Translations under genes and position numbers: made by a program
In this document: in pieces, positions 42,351 through 52,467 of the stretch
Position numbering within the stretch: position 1 is the stretch's first letter
Layout: each line of letters starts with the position of its first letter
From: Prorocentrum cordatum
Taxonomy: Eukaryota; Sar; Dinophyceae; Prorocentrales; Prorocentraceae
NCBI GenBank assembly: GCA_963575745.1
Contig: CAUYUJ010014625.1
Location: 211,501-275,500 of the forward strand
DNA length: 64,000 nt
Reading direction: 5' to 3'
Notes under the pieces: generated by a model
Told to the model about the DNA's origin: nothing
The model's input: only the letters and a program-made list of their open reading frames with translations
The model's database searches: none

Positions 42351-43822
42351 AAGGCGCCCCAGCGGCGGCCTCGCTCCAGTGTGGCGCGCCGTTCGCGCTT
42401 GTCGCGGCCCCGAAGGGCGGTTCCGCGCCATAAAGCACCAGTGGCAGCGCCCACACGGCGGCCCCACCGCACATCGGCACACCCTTCGCATGCTCCATGG
42501 CCCCATGGGGCGATTCCCCGAGGGCGATGCCCACAACGACGGCACTCACAACTGCACATGGTTGGGTCCCCCGCCCAGGATCATTTGTAATCTCGCAGCC
42601 GCGGCGCTGAAATGAGGGCCAGGTCGGATTCGGAAGGGGCCCGCTGTTTCTCAGGTCCTTCCCTGGTTGGTTGTCCAGCGCCCAAAACAGCTGGACTGTA
42701 CACAACATTGTAAGGTCATGAGTCATGACGAGCTCACTAAATGTCTATCCCCTGGCCCCTGCGTGCGCGCGGTTGACTCCACGAGTGTCTTTGGGGGTCC
42801 AGGGCGCCCAGCTGACGCCTTACTGGGGACAAGGTCCGAGATTCAGTCCCTGCAGCCGTTGGGCATGGCGGCCCTGTCCACCGTGCTGTTTTTTAGAGTG
42901 AGCAGAGGATGGGTGGGATCTCTACCTTTGGTGTGCGTCGTTTCCTCCAGAGGTGTTCCGAATTGCCCTCGGTTGGCAGACCTTGCTAGGCATAGGAGGA
43001 GAAACTCGGCCTGACCAGCGGATTTGCTAATTCTACCCGGGAAGGTGGCTATGAGGACGGTGTTCGGCAGCAGCAGTGGGGAGGGAGGGGCCGAATATCT
43101 TTTAGCCAGGAGGTTCGGATGTGAGCTTTCCCTGGGAGGCTCGTGACGCAGTCCTTCCCTGCGCCCCCTTCTTTCTGGATGCAACTCCTGGGAGATACCG
43201 TGGCTGAGAAGAGAAGCGAACTACTATCGCATACTCCCGCCTAATGCCGGCTCATCCCGCAAAGTCCGGTTCGATCGGGCTTCATCCCCGGCTTCACCTG
43301 GGCCAGTCCAGGTTCATGGTCCTGAATCTGACTCGGTAGTTTTCGAATCGTTTTGCGAATACTTCCCAGCAGTTGATTTCTGCAACACCTCTCCGCAAGC
43401 TCTACCTGCCCGCTCTGGTTTTCGACCCTTCGTGCAGAGCAATTCCGGCCCTGGCCGCCCACTGGACTGAGCTGTCCAGAAACCGAGCATTTTCTTTGGG
43501 TGGAGGGCAAAGGGTGAAATCTGAAATGCCGTTTCGACGGATGTTCGAGGCTTGAATCTGCGGAAAAGAATGACAAGACGGCGTGATTTTCGAGGTGCAA
43601 AAGCCCATATGGATTTCACCCTGAGCCCTCCACCCTAAGAAAATGCTCAGAGAAAGTACCAGGAAGCTGACTAACACGTGGCGCGGCCGGCCTGAGCGAA
43701 AGCTGGATACACACGTGGCCACGTGCCTCTCCAGCCGTCGGCTCTCCTGCCGCCAGGCACGGTGATTCTCCACACGCGTATCCAGCAAGGTGGCTTCCAT
43801 AGAATCCACCTGTGAATCCAGC
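42351..43822. other. No gene recognised
   Basis: Mixed sequence with several open frames of 90-145 codons on both strands; none with a motif I recognise and no repeat shared with the window. Confidence 0.35.
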
Positions 43823-44006
43823 CCCAGAGATCCGATGTCGTGTTTTTGTTCAATACGGGGTCCCCGGAAGTCCCGACCCTTTTTCCCGACACCGGCTTTT
43901 CGTCCTGAGTCGTTTTTTGACGATGCGAGGCCCGGAGAGGGCCCCTGGGGGCCGAAATTTGCGAAAAACCTCCGTCTTGATTTTTTCGATGCGTTGGATC
44001 TCTGGG
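43823..44006 (+). mobile_element. TIR element, family A (copy 4), just 5' of the UEV gene
   Basis: CCCAGAGATCCGATGTCGTG at left, CGTTGGATCTCTGGG at right. AATCC(A/G)GC flanks both ends (43815-43822 and 44007-44014), a target duplication with one change. It ends 73 bp before the UEV start codon. Confidence 0.85.
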
Positions 44007-44079
44007 AATCCGGCCGCGTGCTTGTCTATAGCTTCCTGGTGCCCGCCGAGGCGACAGACCGCGCAGCCTTTAGCGCGCC

Positions 44080-45182
44080 ATGATGCGGCCCGGTGGCTCG
44101 TCCGACGTCCGAGTCCCCCGCAGTTTCCGCCTGCTCGACGAGCTGGAGAAGGGGCAGAAGGCCACTGCGTTTTAGTCGGGCCCGTCCCTCTACAGGGGGA
44201 ATATTCGAACATAGTCAAAAAATATGATGGGGACGATTTTTTGTTCATTTTTGAATTTATTCTGGGCATTTTCGGACTATGTTTGATTTTTCGTAGGGAG
44301 ACAGGCCCGACCTGACACTACCTACCAGACCACCCCAGCCCGACCCGAAGGTCGCAGACCCCCCCCCAGACATCGCTTGTGGAGGGCGATCCAATGGAGC
44401 TTGGCATCGCTCGGACGTGTGCATTTTTCTTTCGGCGAGGACCATCGAGGAGCATCCTTGATCATTTCGTGGAAAAACCACGCACGAAACCGAAAAAAGC
44501 ACAGGAAGTGGACGTCCGAGCGATGGCCAGTGGAGAGGATTCAGGTTGCCAAATAATTCCCAGATGTCCAAATCATCTGTGAGCATGCTGCTTGAAGCAT
44601 ATCGAAAGCATGTTGAAGACATGTTTAGAACATTTCGCCGACATTGTAAAAACTCAGTTTGAGTTCAAGGATAGGACTGTTGGGTGTCCATTGTCGTGGC
44701 AGCCGCAAGACATCGCGTTGGGGGGTGTGCGGGTTCTCTCGATGTTCCCGAGCGTCCCCCCACTGGAAATCGGCAGGCCCAGCAGTTGCTTCGGGTGGGG
44801 TTGCAGTGGCCCGGTGGGTAGTCAGCAGGGCGACGCCTCTTCGGGCGTGTCATGGGGGCTGTCGATCCCCGACGACATCACGCTGACCCATTGGAACGGC
44901 ACGATCTTCGGAACCCAGGGCTCAGTCTTCGAGAACCGGATCTACTGTCTGACAATCACCGCCGGGCCGAAGTACCCGGACCAGCCTCCTGTGGTGAAGT
45001 TCGACACGAAGATCAATCTCCAGTGTGTGGACCCGGCCACGGGGGCCGTCGGGCGCCTGCCCATGTTGGCCTCGTGGAGCCGGGAGTTCACCATCGAAGA
45101 CGTCCTGAAGGGCCTGCGAAAGGAGATGAACGCCCCGAACAATCGCAAGTCGCCCCAGCCGCCGGAGGGGGCCAGCTACTGA
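44080..45182 (+). CDS. Ubiquitin-conjugating enzyme E2 variant (UEV, Mms2/UEV1-like), two exons
   Basis: Exon 1 is 44080-44160 (27 codons, MMRPGGSSDV then RVPRSFRLLDELEKGQK); exon 2 is 44829-45182 (117 codons and TGA), starting GDASSGVSWGLSIPDDITL. Together they give 144 residues, the usual UEV length of about 145. Family landmarks are in order: PRxFRLLxELEKGxK at the N-terminus, DDITLTHWNGTIFG, GSVFENRIYCLTI, GPKYPDQPP, FDTKINLQCVDPATG, LASWSREFTIEDVL and a C-terminal PQPPEGASY. The E2 catalytic Cys motif is absent, as expected for a UEV. These proteins pair with Ubc13 to build Lys63-linked ubiquitin chains in DNA-damage tolerance and signalling; the partner is not in this window. The intron (44161-44828) has GC at the donor and AG at the acceptor. 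A longer in-frame stretch from 44592 is intron readthrough and not the N-terminus. CCTTTAG at 44066-44072 could be the trans-splice acceptor. Confidence 0.88.
44174..44315 (+). mobile_element. TIR element, family D (copy 3)
   Basis: AGTCGGGCCCGTCCCTCTAC at left; GTAGGGAGACAGGCCCGACCT at right, complementary over about 20 bp. A downstream ACCCGACCCGAAGG segment is shared by the 21.5 and 47.3 kb copies, so the full unit may be longer. Confidence 0.8.
44400..44530 (+). mobile_element. TIR element, family C (copy 4), with TSD
   Basis: CTTGGCATCGCTCGGACGTG at left, ACGTCCGAGCGATGGCCAG at right, flanked on both sides by TGGAG (44395-44399 and 44531-44535). 131 bp. Confidence 0.88.
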
Positions 45183-45185
45183 GTG

Positions 45186-45295
45186 CATTGGGGGCACGTA
45201 TGGGGGGGGGGCGATAGATGGGAGGCAGCGAGAGGTGCAGAAAAGGGGCCCTTTGGGACCCTAAAGGGGCCCTGTAGGGCCCGAGAAAAACTCTT
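45186..45295 (+). repeat. Solo copy of family G after the UEV stop
   Basis: TGGGAGGCAGCGAGAGGTGC, then GGGACCCTAAAGGGGCCCTG and AGGGCCCGAGAA, as in the 10.7-13.7 kb array. Confidence 0.7.
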
Positions 45296-45303
45296 TTTTT
45301 GCG

Positions 45304-45555
45304 GGGTGACCCCAAGAGGGGGTCCAGCTGAAAGGTGTTGGTGCAATAGGTTTTGGGCAATTGTATTGCAAATGTATTGCGCAGGAGAATTGTATTGTAT
45401 TGTATTGCAAATAATGTATTGCACACGGACATGCAGCAATACATCTGCGCCCCGACGTGTATTGCACGCCCCAAACGTATTGCAACCCCACAAATATATT
45501 GCACCAAATCCATTGCACCACCCCCTTGTTGCTGGACCCCCTTTTGGGTCAACCC
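45304..45555 (+). mobile_element. TIR element, family M (copy 1)
   Basis: GGTGACCCCAAGAGGGGGTC at left, GACCCCCTTTTGGGTCAACC at right. The interior is rich in TGTATTGCA and its complement, with an AAT-TGTATTGTATTGTATTGC run. 252 bp. Confidence 0.8.
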
Positions 45556-45756
45556 GAATTGATCGCCCCCCCTTACTTCGCGCCCAAGTGTGGCCGGTAG
45601 CAGGCCGGGGGCAGCCCCTGGGTAGTGTGAGCCTCAGGTTGCGGATGGTGGCCGCGTCCCAAGGTGCCCCCCCCCGCCCCCCCAGATCTTCTCTCGAAGA
45701 AGAACAAGCGGATCAAGCAGTGGCCAATCTTCTTGGCTCGCCAGTGGGCCCACTAA

Positions 45757-45918
45757 AGAATATTCTAAGAACTTTTTGTGGTTTGCACGAAATGTTTTAT
45801 TTCAACTCATCGGGCTTATGTTCTAAGGACATGGTCTTTGTTCTTGAAAAGTTTGTGGGTTCTACGAACATCTCGTGGTAGGCCTATAGGAATGCCAGGA
45901 CGGTCGGTCCCTGCTCAA
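45757..45918 (+). repeat. Dispersed repeat family F (copy 2)
   Basis: GTTCTAAGGACATGG, GTGGTAGGCCTATAGGAATG and GGACGGTCGGTCCCTGC. The 45931 dispersed repeat (TTCTAGACGCTTCGCGTATC) follows. Confidence 0.75.
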
Positions 45919-46019
45919 GCGGATTGAACCTAAATTCTAGACGCTTCGCGTATCCCCACCAGCCCGTCCAGAAACGACGCCCAGGCGAGTAGAGGGTCGT
46001 CCTGAGGGGCTTTTCGGCG

Positions 46020-46800
46020 TCTTGGGTGCCTCGGGGGGGGGCCTCTGTGGGCCGTTCGGGATCCTCTTTGGGGCCTCCTGGGGGCCTCTTGGGGCCTCTT
46101 GGGGCCATCTTGGGGCCTTTGGGGGCCTCCTGGGCGCTTCTTGGGGCCATCTTTGCCCCCTCAGAAGGCCAAAATGGGGCCCAAACCGTAGTAAAAATGC
46201 CTCTGGGAGCACCTTGGGTGCCTCTGGGGGGTCTCTTGGGGCCTCTTGGGGGTCTCTTGGGGGCCTCCTGTGGGAGGCTTGGGCTCCTCTTGGACCCGTC
46301 TGGGCGCCCTTGAAGGCCCTGCTGGGGCGCTCTTGGGGCAATCTTGGAGGACATCGGCCAAGGAAGTAGGGTTCCTTGATTAGAGCCCCCCCCCCAGGAA
46401 CTTCACAAATCGTCTCCTGTACCGCTCTGGGACCGCTCTTGGAGCGCTCTTCGGCGCTCTTGGCGCCGTCATGGGGCTTTCTTGGGCCCTTCTTGGAGCT
46501 ATCTTGAGCCATCTTGGAGCCATCTTGACGCCTCGGATGTGCATCGCAAGCGAGAAAGTGAGAACACCAAAAACATTGATTTTCCCTTGGGTTTTGAAGC
46601 ATTTTGGCCTCTTGGATGCATCCGAATGATGCTCTTGAGGGCACTTGGAACCGTCTTGGAGAGTTCTTGGAACGTCTTGGAACATCATGGGGACCATCTT
46701 GAGGCATCTTGCGCTATCTTGAGCCATCTTGGAGGGTATCTTGGGCTCCCTGAGGCCCTCTTGGAGCCGTCTTGGCCGTCTTGGGCCATCTTGGGCGCTC
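46020..46800 (+). repeat. GGCC arrays with core
   Basis: GGGGCCTCTTGGGGCCATCT and related units in two blocks (46020-46360, 46430-46800). The core near 46550-46605 has AAGTGAGAACACCAAAAACA and TTGATTTTCCCTTGGGTTTT. Confidence 0.8.
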
Positions 46801-46937
46801 CAACGCGCCGCGGAACCCCCTGTCCAGGTCAGTGGGGAGGGGGTAGGGGGAGGGGTAAACCCCTCCCCGAAGGGGAAGAGGGAGGGGTGGAAGAGGAAAC
46901 TCGTTAAACCACCGACGCCCAGAGGGCTGGTGGGATT
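46798..46937 (+). repeat. Dispersed repeat family T (copy 2)
   Basis: CTCCAACGCGCCGCGGAACC, GGGGGAGGGGTAAACCCCTC and CGCCCAGAGGGCTGGTGGGA. Confidence 0.7.
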
Positions 46938-46951
46938 TTCAACGGTCCGCG

Positions 46952-47062
46952 CGGATTTCTTGGATCGGCGCTGGGCCCCCCTGGCGGCGCCTCCAGCGCT
47001 GCCCCTGACGCGCTCCGCGCGCCAGAGGGGGCCAGCGCAGAAGCAAGCAATCCGCGTGGCCC
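46952..47062 (+). mobile_element. TIR element, family N (copy 1)
   Basis: GATTTCTTGGATCGGCGCTG at left; CCTGGCGGCGCC and GCGCTCCGCGCGCC interior; right end decayed. Confidence 0.6.
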
Positions 47063-47111
47063 GTCGACAGTTTATGTTTATGCAGTTTTTTCTTCCTCTA
47101 CTCTACTGTTA

Positions 47112-47268
47112 AGTCGGGCCTGTCCCTCCACAGGAGGAATATTCAAAAATATTTGAAAAATAGTCTGGGGGCAACTTTTATTTTTTGTTGTTGGCTATCT
47201 TGGAAGTACTTTTGGACTATTTTTAATTTTTCTGCAGAAATCCTCCTGTAGGGGGACAAGCCCGACCT
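47112..47268 (+). mobile_element. TIR element, family D (copy 4)
   Basis: AGTCGGGCCTGTCCCTCCAC at left, GTAGGGGGACAAGCCCGACC at right; interior ATATTCAAAAATA and GTCTGGGGGC. Confidence 0.8.
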
Positions 47269-47474
47269 AACTCTAGCGCCGTTCTGGGGCCCGTGGGGCC
47301 CTCCGGGTCTCGTGAGGGGTGCTCTGGAGGCCGCCTGTCACCCCCCACCAAGCCTCCAAAACCCGACCCGGAGGCGCGAATCTGCAATCCATTCCCAGGG
47401 TGGGGGGGCGTCGGGGAACATTGAAAAACACACGTGCGGAACCCGCACCCCCTCAACCCGAAAGGTCTGTGCCC

Positions 47475-47655
47475 AGACATGCGACGTCCTGATTTTTCCA
47501 GGACGGCGCCCCCAGAAGTCCCGACCCTTTCCCCGGGGCCGGCTTTTCCTCCTGCATCGTTCTCCGACGCTCCCGAGGCTCGGATGGGGGCCCCCCAGGG
47601 CTGAAAGTGGCCAAAAACCTCGCGCCCTGATTTTTATGCGACGCGATCGTGTCTG
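47475..47655 (+). mobile_element. TIR element, family A (copy 5, old)
   Basis: CCCAGACATGCGACGTCCTG at left and GACGCGATCGTGTCTGGG at right; the interior keeps AGAAGTCCCGACCCTTTCCC and CCTCCTGCATCGTT. Many substitutions. Confidence 0.65.
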
Positions 47656-47706
47656 GGTGTGGGTCTGCGGGTTGGGGTGGGGTGGCCTATGGTAGGGGGA
47701 GGGAGT

Positions 47707-47800
47707 TGGAGGAGGAGGAAGAGGAGGAGGAGGAGGAGAAGGAGGAGGAGGGGGAGGAGGAGGAGGAGGAGGAGGAGGAGGTGGAGGAGGAGGAGGAGGT
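47707..47800 (+). repeat. (GGA)n tract
   Basis: About 93 bp of GGA. Confidence 0.95.
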
Positions 47801-47980
47801 CTAGGTCGTCGGCCTGCCTCCCCTAGGGAGGGAGCGCCGGGGGGGCACCAATGGGCCGGGGGGCCACCCCGGGCAGTCCCCGAGCGGAGCGCGGGAGCGC
47901 GCCTGCGTCGAGCAGGGGGTCGACGACGGGATTGATGCAAGCAGTGGCGAAGCGTCCTGGCTCGCCTATAGCCCTACCAA

Positions 47981-48163
47981 CCCAGAGATCCAACGCAATG
48001 AAAAAATCAAGACGGAGGTTTTTCGCAAATTTCGGCCCCCAGGGACCCTCGCCGGGCCTCGGGACCGTCAAAAAACGACTCAGGATGAAAAACCGGTCCT
48101 GGGGAATGGGTCGAGACTTCCGGGGACCCCGTCTTGAAAAAATCACGACATCGGATCTCTGGG
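47981..48163 (-). mobile_element. TIR element, family A (copy 6)
   Basis: CCCAGAGATCCAACGCAATG at left, ACATCGGATCTCTGGG at right. Almost identical over its length to copy 1 in reverse orientation. No clear target duplication. Confidence 0.85.
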
Positions 48164-48169
48164 AAACAA

Positions 48170-48356
48170 TGTTCGAAGAACCTGTTGTGGTTTCCAGGAC
48201 ATGTTCTTAGAACATTGCTGGCGGAGTCTGTCTTGCTTTATGACTCATCGGGGATACGTTCTAAGAACCTTGTTTTTGTTCTTAGAACATCTTTGGGGTT
48301 CTACGAACATTTCGTGGTAGGACTATAGGAGTGCCGGGACGGTCGGTCCCTGCTCA
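48170..48356 (+). repeat. Dispersed repeat family F (copy 3)
   Basis: ATGTTCTTAGAACATTGCTG, GGTTCTACGAACATTTCGTG, GGACGGTCGGTCCCTGC; abuts the family A element. Confidence 0.75.
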
Positions 48357-48439
48357 AGTTTTCTCGCCGAGGCCAGGATGAAGGAATGTTCGTATAGGGT
48401 TCGTAGAGCGAGCAACCTGCGTGTTGTTATTTACGGCAA

Positions 48440-48680
48440 AGAAAAACCTCAATCAGTGGATGGCTTGAAATGGGATCGATCAAGAGATCGATAAGGAGAT
48501 CGACCAGGAACCCGGGAACCCGAGACCCGCCGACATCGGCCCGGAACCAATAACCAGGAACCCGGGAACCTGGATTTGGGAACCCGGGAACCCAGCCGGC
48601 CACCAACATCGGCGGGAAATGTTCGCCAAATCTTTCAATTTCTGCTAGGACCCCTTTAGTGCAAGCACTGATTGGGGAAC
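48440..48680 (-). repeat. Dispersed repeat family O (copy 1)
   Basis: GGAACCCGGGAACC motifs, CCAACATCGGCGGGAAATGT and GTGCAAGCACTGATTGGGGA; the reverse complement of 53.36-53.57 kb. Confidence 0.75.
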
Positions 48681-48834
48681 GAATGGTTTCGATGAGAAAG
48701 TACATTTTGGGGGCAAAGCAGTTCTGTAGTCGATCCACTGCTCGCCTTCCTGTGGCCCGGGCCGTCCCCCCGCGGGTACACACTTCGACAGTTCGGTGTG
48801 GTGGGGTGGGGGGGGGGCGAGGACCGAAGGGCGA

Positions 48835-48932
48835 GGAGGAGGAGGAGGAGGAGGAGGAGGAGGAGGAGAAGGAAGAGGAGGAGGAGGAGGAGGAGTAGGA
48901 GGAGGAGGAGGAGGAGGAGGAGGAGGAGGAGG
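48835..48932 (+). repeat. (GGA)n tract
   Basis: About 98 bp of GGA flanked by two copies of GCGAGGACCGAAGGG. Confidence 0.95.
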
Positions 48933-49237
48933 GGCGAGGACCGAAGGGGCGAGTACCGGCGCAACCGTTAGCGTGCGGCTTGGCTTGGCGTGGGTTGGCC
49001 CTCGATCAAGCAGTGGCGAGGCGTCCGGGCTTGCCTATAGTCGGCGCCCCCCCAACATGCTTATACTGTTTGTGCGTTTCCCCCTAGATTTAGTACATGC
49101 GTCGTGGCGGGGGCTTTCTGGCCACACCGCTCGGGAAACGATACTCTACAGGATGGGTGTACGATATGTTCGGGTCGGACGCGCGCCTCCAAGGAGGACG
49201 TATAGTAGGATACTGGAGAGGAGCCCAAATCATAATC

Positions 49238-49500
49238 TGTCGGGGGGCTATGGGGCTATAGGGCCATCGGGCTATGTGGCTATGGGGCTAGAGGGCTAGA
49301 GTGCTATTGGGCTGTTGGGTTATAGGGCTATAAGGATATAGGTCTATAGGGCTATAGGGTTAACGGGTTATTGGGTTATAAGACTATCGGGCGATTGGGA
49401 TACAGGGCAATAGGACTATATGGCTACATGGCTATAGGGCTACGTAGAGGGCTAGAGGGCTATAGCGCTATAGGGCCATGGGGCAATAGGGCTAGATGGC
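49238..49500 (+). repeat. GGGCTATAG degenerate repeat
   Basis: About 28 units of 8-10 bp (GGGCTATAGG, GGGCTATCG, GGCTATGTG). Confidence 0.9.
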
Positions 49501-49555
49501 TAAGACCACACAGCGAAGATCAACGAGTTGCATAAAAGAGAAACGGAGTTCGTGA

Positions 49556-49692
49556 GTCTGCGCTGGGCTCACCTGGCGGCGCCTCTGGCACCGTGTTTGG
49601 CGCGCTCGTACGCCCCTGGCGCGCTCCGCGCGCCAGGAACCAGGAAGGACGGCCCAGCGCCGATCCAAGAGATCCGAACGAAGGTCCGAAAG
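49556..49692 (+). mobile_element. TIR element, family N (copy 2)
   Basis: TGCGCTGGGCTCACCTGGCG at left, GGCCCAGCGCCGATCCAAGA at right, complementary ends; GCGCTCCGCGCGCCAGG palindrome inside. Confidence 0.65.
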
Positions 49693-49884
49693 TTTGTGTC
49701 CTGTACCGCTTCTTCCTTTTCTGCAAAGAAAAGAAGTCCAGACACAGGGGGGACATTGCTTCTACGCCGGGGCTCCAGGGTGCCAGAACACCCGAGCGGT
49801 GTTGGAGGCCGTGCCGGAGGGTCCTGTCCTCTCTCGGGGACTCTGGCAAGTCTTGCGAAGCCTAGTCTCTTGGGCGCGAACGAA

Positions 49885-50065
49885 AGGGGGGGCGACAAAT
49901 CGTTGTTGGGCAGCGAGGGCTGCAGAGAAAGCGGCCCTTTGAGGCCCCTGAAGGGGCCCTTTGGGGCCTCAGAGGGGGCCTGCAGGGCCCGAAAAGGGCA
50001 CCTTCTCCCCCCACCCCAGGTTAAAAAGGTATCGCCCCCCCGCGAAGTCGCGCCCAATAGCCGGC
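49885..50065 (+). repeat. Solo copy of family G
   Basis: TGTTGGGCAGCGAGGGCTGC, CCCTGAAGGGGCCCTTTGGG, GGGCCCGAAAAGGGCACCTT. Confidence 0.7.
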
Positions 50066-50414
50066 GTATTGGAAGCCCTTCAAGCCACAGCTCTGTGCAC
50101 GCGCAACGCGGGCCGCCTTGCGGCCGCATCCAGGGCCCGAGGTGGGTGCGCACTGAAGAAGGCTGCTCCCCCGTGCTGCCGCTGCGGCCGCGCGGCTAAC
50201 ACCCCCCATCCTCCGTTCTCTCTCGCCCTGCTCCGCCGTCTCCCCCTGCTCCTCCCCGGGTCGAGGAAGACAGAACATGGCCAGTCGACGCGATTCTCTC
50301 TCCTCGCCAGTTTCCGCTGCGAGCGACTCTGGCTGTGGCCGTCTGGGTGTGAGAGCGAGCCGGGCTGTTGACGACGGCTACGGTGATTGCCAATACGGCG
50401 GCACTACCATGAGG

Positions 50415-50455
50415 GGCGACGACGACGACGACGACGACGGCTACGACTCACGGAC
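50415..50455 (+). repeat. (GAC)n tract
   Basis: Eight to ten GAC units. Confidence 0.9.
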
Positions 50456-50459
50456 ATAC

Positions 50460-51300
50460 AGATTGTCAGGCCCATTTCACGATCCGTCCTCTTCTTCTTC
50501 GTCTTAGCCCGTCCCTTCACTCTTCCTCCATCCTTCTCCCTCCTTCTCCGTCCTCCCTCCTTCCTGGCAGCCGTCCTTCTCCCTCTTCCTGCCTTCCCCT
50601 CCTTCCTCATCCTTGTCCTCCCTTCTCCTCCCTCCTCCCTCCTCCCCATTGCCAAGTGTTTCCGTCCATGACGGCCTTTCCCCCTCCCCCTCTTTTCTTC
50701 ACCTCGCCCCACCGATTCCAAATCCAGCTGCGCACCTGCTAGTTTCACCCACATGCCTGTTGCTCAGGGAAGCGCGACGACGAAAGTACGATGGAGTGAC
50801 ATGGTCGACTCATGTTTGAATGTCTGGGTTTGCCCCGCCCCCGCCCCCCAAGACGGGGCCGTCAATTGATATGTTGGTTCCCAATGTGCTCAGTTTACAC
50901 CGCGCCCTATGAGTTGACGTGTGCTATTGTGGTCTTTGCTCCACTCGTGATGTTGCGATGGCGTGTGATCGCTGTGGATGCCTTGCAACTCATGTGGATG
51001 GCACGCGCGCTCCAGCGACGCTGGGTTGGCTAAAGTGGGGCGCACATGGCTTGAGTGTGCAAGTATCGCGCCGTGAGGTGGGAGGAGAGGTGCAATGTCA
51101 TGTCGTTCGGCGCGAACTTCGAACCCGTCGTCACCTACAGGTGCTAAGCAGTTTGTCTTGCTGCTCGCTTGCTGCTGCCTGTGAGGGCTTGTGCGCACTA
51201 GGAACAAAGTATGTGGTCTTGCGGATTCGTTTCAGGGACTGCGACGTTGAGCTAGCTATACCTGGTGCGATTCTGGCGCGCATCAGTTGGACCAGGCCGT
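50460..51300. other. No gene recognised
   Basis: A pyrimidine-rich stretch (50490-50700), then non-repetitive sequence with open frames of up to 132 codons on + (50919-51317) that I do not recognise. Confidence 0.3.
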
Positions 51301-51316
51301 GTACGGACGAGCTGTG

Positions 51317-51463
51317 AGGAGGGGGAGGAGGAGGAGGAGGAGGAGGAGGAGGAGGAGGAGAAGAGAGGAGGAGGAGGAGAAGGAGGAGGGAGGAGGAGGA
51401 GGGAGGAGGAGGAGGAGGAGGGGTCGGAGGAGAAGGAGGAGGAGGAGGAGCAGGAGGAGGAGA
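51317..51463 (+). repeat. (GGA)n tract
   Basis: About 146 bp; inverted partner TCC tract at 51.70 kb, 240 bp downstream. Confidence 0.95.
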
Positions 51464-51521
51464 GCCCCCTCCTGTGGTGGAGCCTTCCTCGCCGGGCGTC
51501 CTGTACCCGTTTCCCAAAAAC

Positions 51522-51652
51522 GTTGCATCCCTCGGAAATGTGCATGTAGTCTTTCTGCGAGGACCGTCGAGGAGCATTTCGGGCCAGCCTGCGGCAACTG
51601 CGCGCACGAAATCGGACAGCGCACAGGGAATATCGACGTCCGAGCAGTGGCC
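51522..51652 (+). mobile_element. TIR element, family C (copy 5, old)
   Basis: TTGCATCCCTCGGAAATGTG at left, ATCGACGTCCGAGCAGTGGC at right; interior GAGGACCGTCGAGGAGCATT. It lies in the loop between a GGA and a TCC tract. Confidence 0.65.
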
Positions 51653-51701
51653 CCGAGCCTACTCTCGGCACTTGGCGTTTGGACCCGAGGCCACTCCGCG
51701 C

Positions 51702-51885
51702 TCCTCCTCCTCCTCCTCCTCCTCCTCCCCTCCTCCTCCTCCTCCTCCTCCTCCTCCTCCTCCTCCTCCTCCTCCTCCTCCTCTCCCCCTCCTCTTCCCC
51801 TTCTCCTCCTCCTCCTCCTCCTCCTCCTTCTCCTCCTCCTCCTCATCCTCCTCCTCCTCCTCCTCCTCCTCCTTCCTCTTCAGTC
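51702..51885 (+). repeat. (TCC)n tract
   Basis: About 184 bp of TCC with CTT interruptions. Confidence 0.95.
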
Positions 51886-52194
51886 ACAGGTTTAGTGGGC
51901 ACTGGAAACGACAGCTGTCGTTTTTTGTTGCTGGTTCCCTTTGGCAGTTCTTGTTGGCCGGTGCTGACAACGTTTTTTGTTCGCTGGTTTCGTCGCCGAT
52001 TTCTTTCCGGTTCCGGTTCCGATTCCCATCCCGGGGCCGTTTCTGTTGCTGTTCCCGGCCGCCGTCTCTTGGCCGTTCCCATTTTCAAGGCTTTTTTTCG
52101 GAAGCGGTGAAAAAATGGCCCTGCCGAAGTCGAGGCCCACTTAGGGTCGCAGCACCTCCTCCTTCGGATGCAACTCCTTGGAGGTCAAGTTCTG

Positions 52195-52290
52195 ATCTTC
52201 CCCTGGTCCGAATCCGGCTTCATCCCGCTTCATCCCGCTTAATCCAGCTTCATCCCGCTTAATTCCGTTCAATCCGGCTTAATCCGAGGC
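52195..52290 (+). repeat. ATCCCGCTTCA repeat
   Basis: About seven units of 10-11 bp: GGCTTCATCCCGCTTCATCC and GCTTAATCCAGCTTCATCCC. Confidence 0.85.
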
Positions 52291-52467
52291 CCACTCCAGC
52301 GTATCCTTCCGACGAAAACCTCCCAGCAGTTGCCTCCTAATCTTCCAGCTGCCAGCGCTCTGGGAACGGGGGCGAGGGCCGCTCGGCCCTTCCCTGGCCA
52401 GGCGCGGGCGCCAGCCTAGAAAGCAGCTGCTCCGGCGGGCCGTCGCGCCCGAGCTGGGCCAGCAAAG

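Larger units (their letters stand above)
44161..44828 (+). other. UEV intron, GC-AG, 668 bp, holding two TIR elements
   Basis: The donor is CAGAAG|GCCACT and the acceptor CAGCAG|GGCGAC; both sides are in phase 0. Family D (44174-44315) begins 13 bp into the intron and family C (44400-44530) follows. Confidence 0.8.

Noticed and set aside
40756-42615. 619-codon + frame with poly-His
   Set aside because: It joins a CAT tract and the 77-bp array; there is no domain, and the reverse strand is equally open.
44592-44828. Upstream 79 codons of the 196-codon UEV frame
   Set aside because: This segment is intron sequence in frame by chance; the real N-terminus (PRSFRLLDELEKGQK) is at 44080-44160.
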